DNA of 64,000 nt from an uncultured Ruminococcus sp. (lineage in GTDB: Bacteria > Bacillota > Clostridia > Oscillospirales > Ruminococcaceae), in the NCBI GenBank assembly GCA_937902395.1, contig CALGTV010000102.1, forward strand, positions 31,284 to 95,283, read 5' to 3'. Shown here one piece after another: positions 44,450 to 53,455 of the stretch (the stretch's first letter is position 1; every line of letters begins with the position of its first letter). The position numbers and the translations under genes were made by a program. Below the pieces are notes generated by a model. That model made no database searches. It was not told where the DNA came from and was given only the letters and a program-made list of their open reading frames with translations.

Positions 44450-44643
44450 TTAAAGGGGACGCTCTCTCTTGCAGAGCGTCCCCTCTTTTAAAACAGTCCT
44501 TGGGACTGTTTTAAAATTCACCCCTTGCAGAGCGCTTAAACGCTACGCAGAGCTTCGCTCTGCGTGGGACGCTGTCCCACACTCTGCCAAAGGCTCTGCC
44601 TCTGGACTCCGCCAAAGGTTTCACCTTTGGAATCCGTTCTTAT
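44450..44643. repeat. cluster of dense palindromes (R3 and others)
   Basis: This fills most of the 364-base gap 44326-44689, which holds no gene. It contains AGGGGACGCTCT/AGAGCGTCCCCT (44454-44484, repeated at 63933), a perfect 14-base palindromic stem TTTTAAAACAGTCC/GGACTGTTTTAAAA (44486-44516), ACGCAGAGC/GCTCTGCGT (44545-44565), GGGAC/GTCCC, and CCAAAGG/CCTTTGG near 44612-44630. It lies downstream of xylB and may terminate it; it also resembles a mosaic of REP-like elements. Confidence 0.8.
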
Positions 44644-44661
44644 GCACTTTTATTGCTTTTT

Positions 44662-44686
44662 GCTAACGGCTAACAGCTAATAGCTG
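44662..44686. repeat. AGCTAAT-type short tandem repeat, copy B
   Basis: GCTAACGGCTAACAGCTAAT and the next AGCTG resemble the array at 3829. Both are just downstream of a minus-strand gene, here xylB. Confidence 0.6.
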
Positions 44687-44689
44687 TAA

Positions 44690-46213
44690 TTATAATACTG
44701 CCAGCTTTGCAAACTGTGCCTTTAATGCAGGATAAATCTCGCGGTAAAGCTGATAATATTTCTCATATCCCCCTACATTTGCCTCAACAGGTGCCTGTAT
44801 CTTATCTGTCTTGACAATTGCTCCGCAAGCCTCAGGAACGCTGCTGTAAATTCCTGCACCAACTGCCGCAAGGATTCCTACACCAAGAGCAGGACCTTCC
44901 TTTGAAGCCGCTGTTTTAACATTGCTGTTGAACAAATCAGCAAGCATACTTCTCCAGAGAGGAGATGAACCGCCGCCGCCGCAAGCCATCATATCACTTA
45001 CATTTACGCCCATTTCACGGAATACCTCAACGCAGTCACGGAGAGAATAGCTTACGCCCTCCATAACAGCACGGAGCATATCACGGCGTGTATGAATTGC
45101 GGAAAGTCCGAAGAATACGCCTCTTGCGTCGGGGTCGAGATGAGGTGTACGCTCGCCCATAAGATAGGGGAGATAAAGCAGACGGTTTGAACCGACAGGA
45201 ACAGCCTCAGCCTGTTTATCCATAAGGTAGTATTCGTCTACTCCCATAAGCTTAGCTGTTTCCTTTTCGGTCATGCAGAAATTATCTCTGAACCATTTCA
45301 GAGAAAGACCTGCGCCTTGTGTTACGCCCATTACGTGCCATGTGTTCGGGACAGCGGCACAGCAGGTATGAACTCTGCCAAGCTTATCAATGGCGATATC
45401 AGATGTATGAGCAAATACAACTCCGGAAGTGCCGATTGTTGTAAATGCCTTACTGTCCTCAACTACGCCTGTACCAACGGCAGCAGCAGCATTATCGCCT
45501 GCACCGCCTACAACGATAGTTCCTTCGCAGAGACCAAGTTCATCAGCCATAGCCTTTGTGAGCGTGCCTGTAACCTCGCAGGATTCGTAAACCTTGCCAA
45601 GCCAGTTCTTATCAATTTCAAATGCTGTAAGCAGCTCATCAGACCACTTTCTGTTAGGAACGTCAAGAAGCTGCATACCGGAAGCGTCGGAAACCTCTGT
45701 TGCATACTCATTTGTAAGTACAAATCTGAGGTAATCCTTAGGCAGAAGTATATGAGCAACCTTGCTGTAAATTTCAGGTTCGTTATTCTTTACCCAGAGA
45801 ATTTTTGCAGCTGTCCAGCCTGTAAGGGCAGGGTTTGCTGTGATTTCAACGAGTTTTTCTCTGCCGACGATACGGTTCATTTCCTCAACCTCTGCGGCTG
45901 TACGCTGGTCGCACCAAATAATAGACTTTCTAAGGACGTTGTTGTCTTTATCAAGCATAACAAGGCCATGCATCTGACCTGAAATACCGATTCCCTTAAC
46001 ATCCTCTTTTTTCACACCACTCTGAGCCATTACAGCCTTGATAGTGTTAATCATAGCGGCGGACCAATCAGCAGGCTCCTGTTCTGCGTAGCCGTTTTTA
46101 GGCTGATACATGGGATATTCGATAGTTTTTGAAGCTATAACGCTTCCTGCTTCATCGAAAAGCACTGTTTTTGTACCGCTTGTACCGCAGTCAACTCCAA
46201 TTACATAAGACAT
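44690..46213 (-). CDS. xylB: xylulokinase
   Basis: This is a 507-residue FGGY-family kinase that phosphorylates D-xylulose in xylose use. Hallmarks are the N-terminal VIGVDCGTSGTKTVLFDEAG, the substrate motif GISGQMHGLVMLD, WCDQRTAAEVEEMN, GGAGDNAAAAVGTG and the C-terminal GGGGSSPLWRSMLADL. No xylA or xylose transporter is beside it. It fits a plant-cell-wall lifestyle alongside the GH9 genes, though cell-wall hydrolysis and xylB are probably regulated separately. It is followed by the palindrome cluster at 44450. Confidence 0.94.
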   Translation of the reverse strand: MSYVIGVDCGTSGTKTVLFDEAGSVIASKTIEYPMYQPKNGYAEQEPADWSAAMINTIKAVMAQSGVKKEDVKGIGISGQMHGLVMLDKDNNVLRKSIIWCDQRTAAEVEEMNRIVGREKLVEITANPALTGWTAAKILWVKNNEPEIYSKVAHILLPKDYLRFVLTNEYATEVSDASGMQLLDVPNRKWSDELLTAFEIDKNWLGKVYESCEVTGTLTKAMADELGLCEGTIVVGGAGDNAAAAVGTGVVEDSKAFTTIGTSGVVFAHTSDIAIDKLGRVHTCCAAVPNTWHVMGVTQGAGLSLKWFRDNFCMTEKETAKLMGVDEYYLMDKQAEAVPVGSNRLLYLPYLMGERTPHLDPDARGVFFGLSAIHTRRDMLRAVMEGVSYSLRDCVEVFREMGVNVSDMMACGGGGSSPLWRSMLADLFNSNVKTAASKEGPALGVGILAAVGAGIYSSVPEACGAIVKTDKIQAPVEANVGGYEKYYQLYREIYPALKAQFAKLAVL

Positions 46214-46306
46214 AATTTTTTCTCCATTCGTATTGAATTTTAACTCCGATAATTAAAAATCCCAAAGCAATACTGCTGATATGAGGGTGCAATATTGCGA
46301 TATAAT

Positions 46307-46343
46307 TAATGGGAAAGCATTATATCTGTATACTCTCCCATTA
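46307..46343 (-). terminator. probable terminator after the 46349 gene
   Basis: On the minus strand TAATGGGA pairs with TCCCATTA across a 21-base loop, and AT-rich sequence follows. The U-tract is weak. Confidence 0.45.
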
Positions 46344-46348
46344 TATTC

Positions 46349-47578
46349 TTAGTTTAATAAGTCAATTGAAAATGTTCTTTTTTCTGTGTTGAAGTAGTCT
46401 TCAAGTTCAGCTACATAGTAACGGAAACAGGTTTTTCCGTTGAATTTAAGCACATCACCCTCGTCAGAAACACCTAAATCTTTGAGCTGTTCATCTGTGA
46501 GTTCTGTAAGAGCTATAGTGTTATCTTTTCCGAGGTCATACAGTGTATATCCAAATTCATCAAGGTGAGATTCGCTGAAAGCCTTATAACCCTTGCTGTC
46601 AAGTTCAGAAAGGTATATTTTCTCGCCCCGCATACGTTCGATTGCCGCATAAAACTCTGCTGTGGGTTCAAGGACGTAGTATCTGCCTGAAGAATCCTTG
46701 CCAATATCAAAAGCGGCAAGCTGTGTTTCGTCAAGGTCATCAAGTTTAAGTGGGTCAACATCGGAAGCAGATTTGCCGATTTCTATAAGCTTGTAGAGGT
46801 TGATTCCCGATATCTGAAGTCTGTGGTCCATGGAAATACCATACTTATCGAATTCTTCATCGGTAAGAGTAACAGATATATTATCAGAAATGCCGTTGAG
46901 CTCATTGGTTATATCTGCTCTTGAGCTTGTAGACCATTCAAGGTCGACATTTTCAAGCATGGGGCGTTCCTGATAGCAAACACGCTTCATATTTTTAAGT
47001 GTAAAAGTAACAAAGGGATAAACCACATCAGCATAATTGGGCTCAATTACGATTGAAGTACTTCCTCCGGAGGTATCCTCTGTATTTATAAGCTCATAGC
47101 GATAACGTCCTGAGGGGGATTCGCCGCTTTTGAGAACTTCTGTTTTAGCATGGGTAACGAAGAATGAGGAGAACAGGAAATATCCCAGTGCACCGAATAT
47201 ATACATAAGGAGTATAAGTGTACCCAACAGGGTTTTCTTACCCTCGCCTGCACCTGAGAAAAGGAGTATAATAACTCCCACTGCAACAATGGGTATCAGC
47301 AGGGCTTTTTCGCCGAAGTACATCAGTACAACGGGAATCATAGCTGTCAGTATGACAAAGCTTGATATTTTGGTAAGAAGCTGATTTCTTGTATAAAGCA
47401 TAAGTATCAGGGCGATTACGGATACCGCAGACACAATTATGCATACCGAGGATTGCGATTGAATATGGATATCGTAGAATATGGAATAATAGGACAGGAA
47501 ACATACCGCAACGGTATAGAATACAGCGATAATTGAAACAAAACGTTTTGTCCACACGTTTGAGAAAAAAGCTTTCAT
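46349..47578 (-). CDS. membrane protein of unknown function, 409 residues
   Basis: I do not recognise this protein. The N-terminal 145 residues hold about five transmembrane helices (for example FVSIIAVFYTVAVCFLSYY and LLGTLILLMYIFGALGYF). The remaining 260 residues look extracellular and soluble, with beta-rich (RYRYELINTEDTSGGSTSI) and mixed parts, including a repeated segment type of the form LDELDxxxLxxFxIxxD (KLDDLDETQLAAFDIGKD and ELTDEQLKDLGVSDEGD). A GGAGG site lies seven bases before the ATG. It is a single minus-strand gene, divergent from vanZ. Confidence 0.7.
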   Translation of the reverse strand: MKAFFSNVWTKRFVSIIAVFYTVAVCFLSYYSIFYDIHIQSQSSVCIIVSAVSVIALILMLYTRNQLLTKISSFVILTAMIPVVLMYFGEKALLIPIVAVGVIILLFSGAGEGKKTLLGTLILLMYIFGALGYFLFSSFFVTHAKTEVLKSGESPSGRYRYELINTEDTSGGSTSIVIEPNYADVVYPFVTFTLKNMKRVCYQERPMLENVDLEWSTSSRADITNELNGISDNISVTLTDEEFDKYGISMDHRLQISGINLYKLIEIGKSASDVDPLKLDDLDETQLAAFDIGKDSSGRYYVLEPTAEFYAAIERMRGEKIYLSELDSKGYKAFSESHLDEFGYTLYDLGKDNTIALTELTDEQLKDLGVSDEGDVLKFNGKTCFRYYVAELEDYFNTEKRTFSIDLLN

Positions 47579-47714
47579 TTATAACCTCCGAAATGTCATA
47601 TCTTTAAAGAAATATATTCTATTTACATATATATAATATTATAGCATTTTTTGAATGAAGTTACAAGTCCTTTTTTCAATTATTTATTACTAATTGGTTA
47701 CAATTTCCAAACAC

Positions 47715-47743
47715 TTTACAAGTCATACAAAATATGGTATAAT
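47715..47743 (+). promoter_or_regulatory. SigA promoter of vanZ
   Basis: TTTACA (47715-47720) and TATAAT (47738-47743) have a 17-base spacer. Confidence 0.88.
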
Positions 47744-47773
47744 AAAAACAGTTTTGATAGGAGATTTTAAACA

Positions 47774-48253
47774 ATGTCAGAAAATAAAATTTCGAAAAGC
47801 AGAATAGTATTCGCCCTGTTGACTGCGGCTGTTATGGTATGTATCTTTCTTTTTTCCTGTGAAAACGCAGATGAATCTTCGGATACAAGCGGCATAATTG
47901 TAAATCTTATTCTGAATGTATTCTACAGGGATTTTGACAGCATGACATTGGCAGAGCAGGCTGAAACGATGTCACAGATAAGTCATATTATCCGTAAAAC
48001 AGCGCATTTCACAATATATGCTGCTTGGGGATTTTTTTCTTCGCTGACAGCAGGTAGAAGAAAAATTTTTAGTAAAAGTTCTCTTGGAATTGTGCTGTTC
48101 TGTTTTGCTTATGCTGTTTCCGATGAGATACATCAGTATTTTGTACCGGGCAGAGCTTGTATGTTCACAGATATGCTTATAGATACCGGCGGCGGAATCG
48201 CGGGAATGGGATTATCATTTGCTGCAATGAAAATATTTCGCAGATGGAAGTAA
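47774..48253 (+). CDS. VanZ-family membrane protein
   Basis: This is a 159-residue protein with four transmembrane segments. The family signatures are IRKTAHFTIYAAWGFF, with the conserved Arg-Lys-x-x-His, and AVSDEIHQYFVPGR. VanZ confers low teicoplanin resistance in enterococci, but most homologues are uncharacterised; a role in envelope biology is the general inference. A short plus-strand unit that includes spoVM downstream is possible. Confidence 0.9.
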   Translation: MSENKISKSRIVFALLTAAVMVCIFLFSCENADESSDTSGIIVNLILNVFYRDFDSMTLAEQAETMSQISHIIRKTAHFTIYAAWGFFSSLTAGRRKIFSKSSLGIVLFCFAYAVSDEIHQYFVPGRACMFTDMLIDTGGGIAGMGLSFAAMKIFRRWK

Positions 48254-48302
48254 CAAAATAGTTTTTTCGGAATATAATAGGATATGAAAAGGAGGGTTAC
48301 AT

Positions 48303-48392
48303 ATGAAAATTATTGTAATCAAAAGTCCAAAAATTCTTTCAGGATTCCTGAGGGTTATATTCCGAATTAAAAAAGAAGATGAAGTGATGTAA
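48303..48392 (+). CDS. spoVM: stage V sporulation protein M
   Basis: This is a 29-residue amphipathic peptide, MKIIVIKSPKILSGFLRVIF and nine more residues. It matches the B. subtilis SpoVM pattern MKxxxIKxPKxLxGxxRxxL. SpoVM binds the convex forespore membrane and recruits SpoIVA to start spore coat assembly. GGAGG lies seven bases before the ATG. Upstream is a TATAAT-like box at 48273, although sporulation sigma-E control is more likely and cannot be read with confidence. In Bacillus it follows thiN; here it has moved about 7.5 kb away and follows vanZ. Confidence 0.88.
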   Translation: MKIIVIKSPKILSGFLRVIFRIKKEDEVM

Positions 48393-48402
48393 AAAAAAGG
48401 GA

Positions 48403-48513
48403 CTGTAAAAAAACTCCCAAAAACATAATATCTTTTAAAAATAGCCACACAGAAACAACTGTTCTACGTTGTTCTCCTGTGCGGCTATTTCTATTATACC
48501 GAGTTTTTTACAG
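48403..48513. terminator. long nested hairpin, bidirectional terminator between spoVM and mrdA
   Basis: The outer arms CTGTAAAAAAACTC (48403-48416) and GAGTTTTTTACAG (48501-48513) enclose a second stem: AAATAGCCACACAG (48438-48451) with CTGTGCGGCTATTT (48477-48490). Inside this AACAAC pairs with GTTGTT. Both strands end in U-rich runs. Confidence 0.85.
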
Positions 48514-48523
48514 CGCCTTTTGC

Positions 48524-50644
48524 TTACTGTGCCACAACTGTAACAGTCGTGGTGCTGTTGGTATTTGTCGTACTTGTGCCTGTTCCGGTAGATGTGGTAG
48601 TTACTGTAGTGGTCTTTGCTGTTGTTCCGCCTCTTACTTCCGGAGGAAGCTCAACGGGCTTTTTATCCTTGCCGAAACCGAAACATTCTTCATATGCGTT
48701 GATTATACCATTTACCATATACTTTGAATACTCACCGCCCTCGATAACGCCTGCAAAGGCAATTTGTGGGTCGTGGGCAGGAGCAAAACCAATAAATACG
48801 GAGTTCTGCTTGCTCAGGTCGTTCATATCCGTCTGAGGAGTACCTGTTTTGATAGCCACATCGAATCCGAATCCCGACAAGCTATATGGAGAGGGAACAT
48901 TTCTTGAAGCGTCAATCATACCGCCTATGATATAATCGTATACATAATCATAATTCAGGTCGATTTTCTCAGCTACAGTTGGCTTTGTCTTTGATGTTAT
49001 TTCTTTTGTGCCGTAGTTATAAAGGCTGTCAACAAGATACGGCTTATAGCGCACGCCTCTGTTGCCAATAGTGCTTGCTACAGTTGCAAGCTGTAACGGA
49101 GTGAATCCGCAGTCCTGGTTTCCGATACCTGCCTGTATTACATAACCGATATACCATGGCTGACCTCTTTCCTCAAAGGTTTCGGGATTACAGAGGAATC
49201 CAGCCGCATCTCCCGTTTCAAGTCCAAGAGAAGAACCAAGACCGTACAATTCAGCATATTTCGTAATATTGTCAATACCGAGCAGGCGTGATACCTCATA
49301 GAAGTAAACGTTGCATGATACCTCTATAGCATGGCGTACTGATATATAGGTATGATAGCCTGTACACTGGAATTTTCCGCCGTAGAACATATAGTTTGTA
49401 CGGCAGTCAAAGGATGTATAACCGTCAACAATGCCCTCATTAAGACCTGCTGTAGCCGTAATAGTCTTAAATGTAGAGCCGGGGAGATATTGTCCCCATG
49501 TGCAGCGGTTGAACATGGGAGAATTGGGTTCTTTCAGCAGTTTATCATAGTTTTCCTCAAAATCTTTCAGATTATAGGTCGGAGCCGTTGCCATTGCAAG
49601 AACAGCGCCTGTTTTAGCGTCAAGAACTGTTACTGCACCCTTTTCAACCTTTTGGCCATTATAGTATCCGAAACGGCTGAGAAAATTATCAAGAACGTTC
49701 TGAACTTTTATCTGGAAAGAGCCGTCAATGGTAAGCTTTACTGTCTGTCCTGGAACAGTTTCTTCAAGAGTGCGGATATCAGCAATAGCACCATTGAGGA
49801 TTGTGACTTCCTCCAGTCCGTTCTGACCTCTCAGTTCAGTTTCCATGGCGTACTCAATACCGCTTTTTCCTACTATATCGTTCATGGCATAGCCTTTTTC
49901 TTTCAGCTCATCGTATTCCTCAGCATAAATTGGACCTACTACACCGATTTCATGGGGGAGGATATCGCCCCTCATGATTTGTCTGTCAGCAGATTCAACG
50001 GCATTTATGCCCTTGAGAACGCTGCTTAGTTCCTTTAGTTTGATTATAGTTGACCTTTTTACGTCCTTTGCAAGAACAAGATCGTTGTTATATGAAAAAT
50101 CCTTGGCAAGCATAGCATAGCGCAGACCTGCGATAATACGCTTTTCCTCTGCGGAATATTCCTCAGAAATTTCATAGTCGGAAATAAGCTTGTCAATGCA
50201 ATTTTCAGCCGTAGCATATACATTGAGATTCAGCTTTTCCGTTACCATATCAGTATTTTCTTCGGTATACTCATAAGGTTCAGTCATAGTAATGGGGAGT
50301 ACTTCCTCAAAAATATGGTCTTTTGCGTAAAGCTCATTGTATACTCTCAGGAGGATTGCATTTCCCTCCTGATATTCCTTAGGGAATACCGCATATTGCA
50401 GTACTATATCAGTACGGGCAGTATTGCCGATAATGGTATTTCCGCGGTAGTCAAGAATCTCCCCTCGTGTAGGCGATACCTCACGCTTGAATGTTATAGC
50501 ATCGCTGTCATATCTTGGAGCCGTTACCGCCTCATCTCCCTCAACAATCTGGAGCTTTATAAGCTTCATTGAAGAAAGTACGCCGAGGCATATGACCAAA
50601 AGAACGATAACAACAGATTTTATTGTATCTGAAACGGATTTCAT
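48524..50644 (-). CDS. mrdA: penicillin-binding protein 2 (elongation transpeptidase)
   Basis: This is a 706-residue transpeptidase of the cell-elongation complex. One N-terminal membrane helix (about 10-30) is followed by the dimerisation domain, and then the transpeptidase with the catalytic STFK in LPGSTFKT, the SCN motif in EVSCNVYF, and KTGT in AIKTGTPQTD. An unusual C-terminal tail (about 655-706) is rich in threonine and serine (TTTVTTTSTGTGTSTTNT). I chose the ATG at 50644, which has AGGAGG four bases upstream; an ATG at 50659 has no site and would overlap mreD. It ends the mreBCD operon. Confidence 0.94.
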   Translation of the reverse strand: MKSVSDTIKSVVIVLLVICLGVLSSMKLIKLQIVEGDEAVTAPRYDSDAITFKREVSPTRGEILDYRGNTIIGNTARTDIVLQYAVFPKEYQEGNAILLRVYNELYAKDHIFEEVLPITMTEPYEYTEENTDMVTEKLNLNVYATAENCIDKLISDYEISEEYSAEEKRIIAGLRYAMLAKDFSYNNDLVLAKDVKRSTIIKLKELSSVLKGINAVESADRQIMRGDILPHEIGVVGPIYAEEYDELKEKGYAMNDIVGKSGIEYAMETELRGQNGLEEVTILNGAIADIRTLEETVPGQTVKLTIDGSFQIKVQNVLDNFLSRFGYYNGQKVEKGAVTVLDAKTGAVLAMATAPTYNLKDFEENYDKLLKEPNSPMFNRCTWGQYLPGSTFKTITATAGLNEGIVDGYTSFDCRTNYMFYGGKFQCTGYHTYISVRHAIEVSCNVYFYEVSRLLGIDNITKYAELYGLGSSLGLETGDAAGFLCNPETFEERGQPWYIGYVIQAGIGNQDCGFTPLQLATVASTIGNRGVRYKPYLVDSLYNYGTKEITSKTKPTVAEKIDLNYDYVYDYIIGGMIDASRNVPSPYSLSGFGFDVAIKTGTPQTDMNDLSKQNSVFIGFAPAHDPQIAFAGVIEGGEYSKYMVNGIINAYEECFGFGKDKKPVELPPEVRGGTTAKTTTVTTTSTGTGTSTTNTNSTTTVTVVAQ

Positions 50645-50652
50645 TTTGCCTC

Positions 50653-51210
50653 CTAACATGTGCGGATAACTTCCTCAATTGTCAGATGCTCCTTAGGCAT
50701 AAGGAAATTATTTATTATTTTAAATATTACATACAGAACAACAGAGGAAATAAGGGTATAAATCCATACTTTCATTGTAACGCCTGTGAATATTCTTTCA
50801 ACATCGGCATATCCCCATATTTCGTAGAAAAATTTATAGTCCAGCCAGCATTGAAGAAAGGACATAACAGCAGTTGTTATCATATAGTTGAAGAATTTCT
50901 TACGCAGATACAGCTCGTATATAAGAGTGGTAGCAACGCAGAAAACCGTAAGCACAACCGCATTGAAGCCTAAAAGTCGTCCGCAGGCAATGTCAATTAG
51001 AAATCCGCAGAAAGCTCCCGTGTAAGCCGATACCATAAGGTCGTTGTTTACGGATATACACAGGGCAACAGGAACAAGAAGTATTGGTTTTGTCCATGAA
51101 CCTGAGGTCATTATGATGAAACTGCCGAATATAATCAGAAAATAGAGTGCCCATCGCAGAGTTGTTTTAAAGTAGAGGATACGTTTTTCACGGGATGTTT
51201 TCAGCCTCAT
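50653..51210 (-). CDS. mreD: rod shape-determining protein MreD
   Basis: This is a 185-residue membrane protein with about five helices (for example TTLRWALYFLIIFGSFIIM and FNAVVLTVFCVATTLIYELY) that couples MreB to the outer synthesis enzymes. Sequence conservation in MreD is low, so the call rests on hydropathy, length and position between mreC and mrdA. I chose the ATG at 51210 for the GGAGG site six bases upstream; it lies inside the last 23 bases of mreC. Confidence 0.88.
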   Translation of the reverse strand: MRLKTSREKRILYFKTTLRWALYFLIIFGSFIIMTSGSWTKPILLVPVALCISVNNDLMVSAYTGAFCGFLIDIACGRLLGFNAVVLTVFCVATTLIYELYLRKKFFNYMITTAVMSFLQCWLDYKFFYEIWGYADVERIFTGVTMKVWIYTLISSVVLYVIFKIINNFLMPKEHLTIEEVIRTC

Positions 51211-52075
51211 CGTTATCCTCCTTTTCTTCGCCGTCCTTTCCCTCAAAATCAGTTATAACGAATACGGAACGGAGACGGGAAATATCAGCGCATGGCTCGA
51301 TTTCTGCATAAGCGGAAAGGCCGTTAGCCTCAATGCCAATTTCCTTAACAGTGCCGATAGCGTAATCTTTAGGGAAGAGTCCGCTGCTTCCCGATGTTAT
51401 CATAAGGTCGCCCTCTTTGATTTTATGGTTTTTGTCGAGATGCGTAAGCTTTGTCTTTTCGTTTTCGGCGGTGAGAACAGAGCCCTCTATGATACCAAAA
51501 TCCGTATTTGTTGATGAGCATATTGCTGCAATTGACAAATCGGGGGAAAGAAGTGTACGAACCGTTGAGCTGTGCTGGGATACCTCAATAACGATTCCCA
51601 CAATTCCCTCAGGAGTTATAACAGGAGAATATGGCTCAATTCCGTCGGCATAGCCTCTGTCAATTGTAAAGCCTTTGAAAGGGTCATTGGCAATATATCC
51701 CATAACCTCGGCGGGCTGAGAGAAAATGCTGTCGGGGTGTTCCTCCTTGATGACAACAAGTTTACGGAGTTCTTCAACTTCTGCAACAAGGTCATCATAA
51801 TTAGTGAGTTTTTTATTCAGTTCACCGATTTGTCTTTTCAGCTCCAGATTTTCCTCATAATATGCATCGGCATTATTTATGCTGTCGGCATTTTTTTCCA
51901 GCTTCATTGAAATGCTGTTTGAAACAAAGCGGAAAGGTTTTGTAATGGTGTTTATAAAGGAAGCCCCCGAAAGAGAGTAGCCGCCCTTTGTTACGGAGTA
52001 TATCATAATACCCACGAGAAAAGCGAGAAAGGCAAGCAGGACTTTAAAACGTGTGCTTTTCAAAAATTCGCCCAT
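51188..52075 (-). CDS. mreC: rod shape-determining protein MreC
   Basis: This is a 295-residue bitopic protein. A helix (about 10-28) is followed by a coiled coil (about 60-105: ADSINNADAYYEENLELKR) and a beta-rich extracellular domain. The conserved block NDPFKGFTIDRGYADGIEPY and ITPEGIVGIVIEVSQHSS are typical. It connects MreB and MreD to PBP2 during side-wall growth. An acidic tail (EGKDGEEKEDNDEAENIP) is unusual. GGAGG lies before the ATG. Confidence 0.93.
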   Translation of the reverse strand: MGEFLKSTRFKVLLAFLAFLVGIMIYSVTKGGYSLSGASFINTITKPFRFVSNSISMKLEKNADSINNADAYYEENLELKRQIGELNKKLTNYDDLVAEVEELRKLVVIKEEHPDSIFSQPAEVMGYIANDPFKGFTIDRGYADGIEPYSPVITPEGIVGIVIEVSQHSSTVRTLLSPDLSIAAICSSTNTDFGIIEGSVLTAENEKTKLTHLDKNHKIKEGDLMITSGSSGLFPKDYAIGTVKEIGIEANGLSAYAEIEPCADISRLRSVFVITDFEGKDGEEKEDNDEAENIP

Positions 52076-52086
52076 TTAGTGCCTCC

Positions 52087-53103
52087 TTAATAATACTTGA
52101 CATTTTCTGTAAGAGAATCCTGATAGTCATTGATATTTTCCAGTATTTTTCCCGTACCCTCGGCAACACAGTCAAGGGGATATTCTGCGATATATACAGG
52201 CATACCTGTTTCACGGGAAATAAGCTTGTCGAGACCTCTCAGCAGTGCACCGCCGCCAGTGAGGGTGATTCCGTGGTCGATAATATCAGCGGAAAGCTCA
52301 GGGGGAGTTTCCTCCAGAGTAGCCTTTACTGCGTCTATAACCTTTGCAAGAGGCTCAACAAGAGCGTCGCGTATCTCGGCGGAATTTACAGTTACATTTT
52401 CAGGGAGACCGTTAAGCAGGTTACGTCCCTTGATTTCCATTGTATCCTCTTTTTCGCCGGGGAATGCAGAGCCGATTTCAACCTTTATATTCTCAGCAGT
52501 TCTTTCACCGATAAGAAGATTGTACTTTTTCTTGATGTAGTTGATGATAGAAGCATCAAATTCATCTCCGGCGCATCTGAGGGAGCGTGAAGCAACAATT
52601 CCACCGAGAGAAATAACAGCAACCTCACTTGTACCGCCGCCGATATCCACAATCATACTGCCTGATGGAGTACGTGTAGGGAGACCTGCACCGATAGCGG
52701 CTGCCATGGGCTCTTCGACAATAAGGACGTTATTTGCACCTGCCTTTTTGCAAGCCTCGCGTACAGCACGTCTTTCAACTGCTGTAACGCCTGAGGGAAT
52801 ACATATAATAACGTTAGCCTTTGTGAGTATTGTACCCCTGAGAGCCTTTTTTATGAATTCCTGAAGCATAGTTGTAGCAATGTCAAAATCTGCTATAACA
52901 CCGTCCTTCAGCGGACGTACAGCAACAATAGAACCTGGAGTTCTGCCGATTACTTCCTTAGCCTCCATACCCACATAGCGCGTTTTGTCTGTGCGCGTAT
53001 TGACAGCAACAACAGAGGGTTCTCTAATGATTATTCCCTTGCCTCTGAGATATACAAGGGTATTTGCAGTACCTAAATCAATACCAATATCTTTTGTAAA
53101 CAT
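52087..53103 (-). CDS. mreB: actin-like rod shape protein MreB
   Basis: This is a 338-residue bacterial actin that organises side-wall synthesis. The phosphate 1 loop [14 protein letters not shown] is at residues 5-18, phosphate 2 is [17 protein letters not shown], and the adenosine loop is [13 protein letters not shown]. The length is canonical. AAGGAG precedes the ATG by seven bases. It begins the mreBCD-mrdA unit, which sits downstream of murC, zapA and dut. Confidence 0.97.
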   Translation of the reverse strand: MFTKDIGIDLGTANTLVYLRGKGIIIREPSVVAVNTRTDKTRYVGMEAKEVIGRTPGSIVAVRPLKDGVIADFDIATTMLQEFIKKALRGTILTKANVIICIPSGVTAVERRAVREACKKAGANNVLIVEEPMAAAIGAGLPTRTPSGSMIVDIGGGTSEVAVISLGGIVASRSLRCAGDEFDASIINYIKKKYNLLIGERTAENIKVEIGSAFPGEKEDTMEIKGRNLLNGLPENVTVNSAEIRDALVEPLAKVIDAVKATLEETPPELSADIIDHGITLTGGGALLRGLDKLISRETGMPVYIAEYPLDCVAEGTGKILENINDYQDSLTENVKYY

Positions 53104-53144
53104 TTTCTTGCTCCTTAAATTTATTTTTTACACATTATTTTAAA

Positions 53145-53405
53145 TTATTTAAAAATTTTGGGAGCTGTTTTGGTGTAGATTATTATGGCTGTTACAATAA
53201 GAAGTACTTGAGCGATATTCATTGTAAACATAAATCCAATAGTAAAATTTACTACTTCACCAAATGTAAATTTCATAGGTTCAAAGCCGAAAGCTCTGCC
53301 ATAGCTGAGCCAGCTGAGACCTTCTGTACCGACAACTGCGTTTCCGAGATGATGCCCGAATATAAGTGCGGCACCAATCAGGAAAGCAACGTAAAGCTTT
53401 TTCAT
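53145..53405 (-). CDS. DUF4321-like small membrane protein
   Basis: This 86-residue protein has a hydrophobic N-terminal helix (about 4-20) and a C-terminal helix (about 53-78: FTIGFMFTMNIAQVLLIVTAIII). The pattern EPMKFTFGEVVNFTIGFMF resembles the DUF4321 family, often found beside mreB in Clostridia. Its function is unknown. GGAG precedes the ATG. Confidence 0.75.
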   Translation of the reverse strand: MKKLYVAFLIGAALIFGHHLGNAVVGTEGLSWLSYGRAFGFEPMKFTFGEVVNFTIGFMFTMNIAQVLLIVTAIIIYTKTAPKIFK

Positions 53406-53455
53406 TTTTTATCTCCTTTTTTCATATTATATGTAGTTATGTTTAGAGGTTCCCT

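Noticed and set aside
44450..44643. Possible CRISPR array
   Set aside because: The repeated units are different palindromes, not direct repeats of one sequence with spacers.
44469..44666. Frame of 65 codons in the palindrome cluster
   Set aside because: The sequence is composed of inverted repeats and has no start site.
45317..45982. Antisense frame of 221 codons over xylB
   Set aside because: It lies opposite a strongly conserved gene, and has no ribosome-binding site or family pattern. It is a shadow of xylB.
49352..50029. Antisense frame of 225 codons over mrdA
   Set aside because: Same reason: it mirrors conserved PBP2 sequence and lacks its own start signals.
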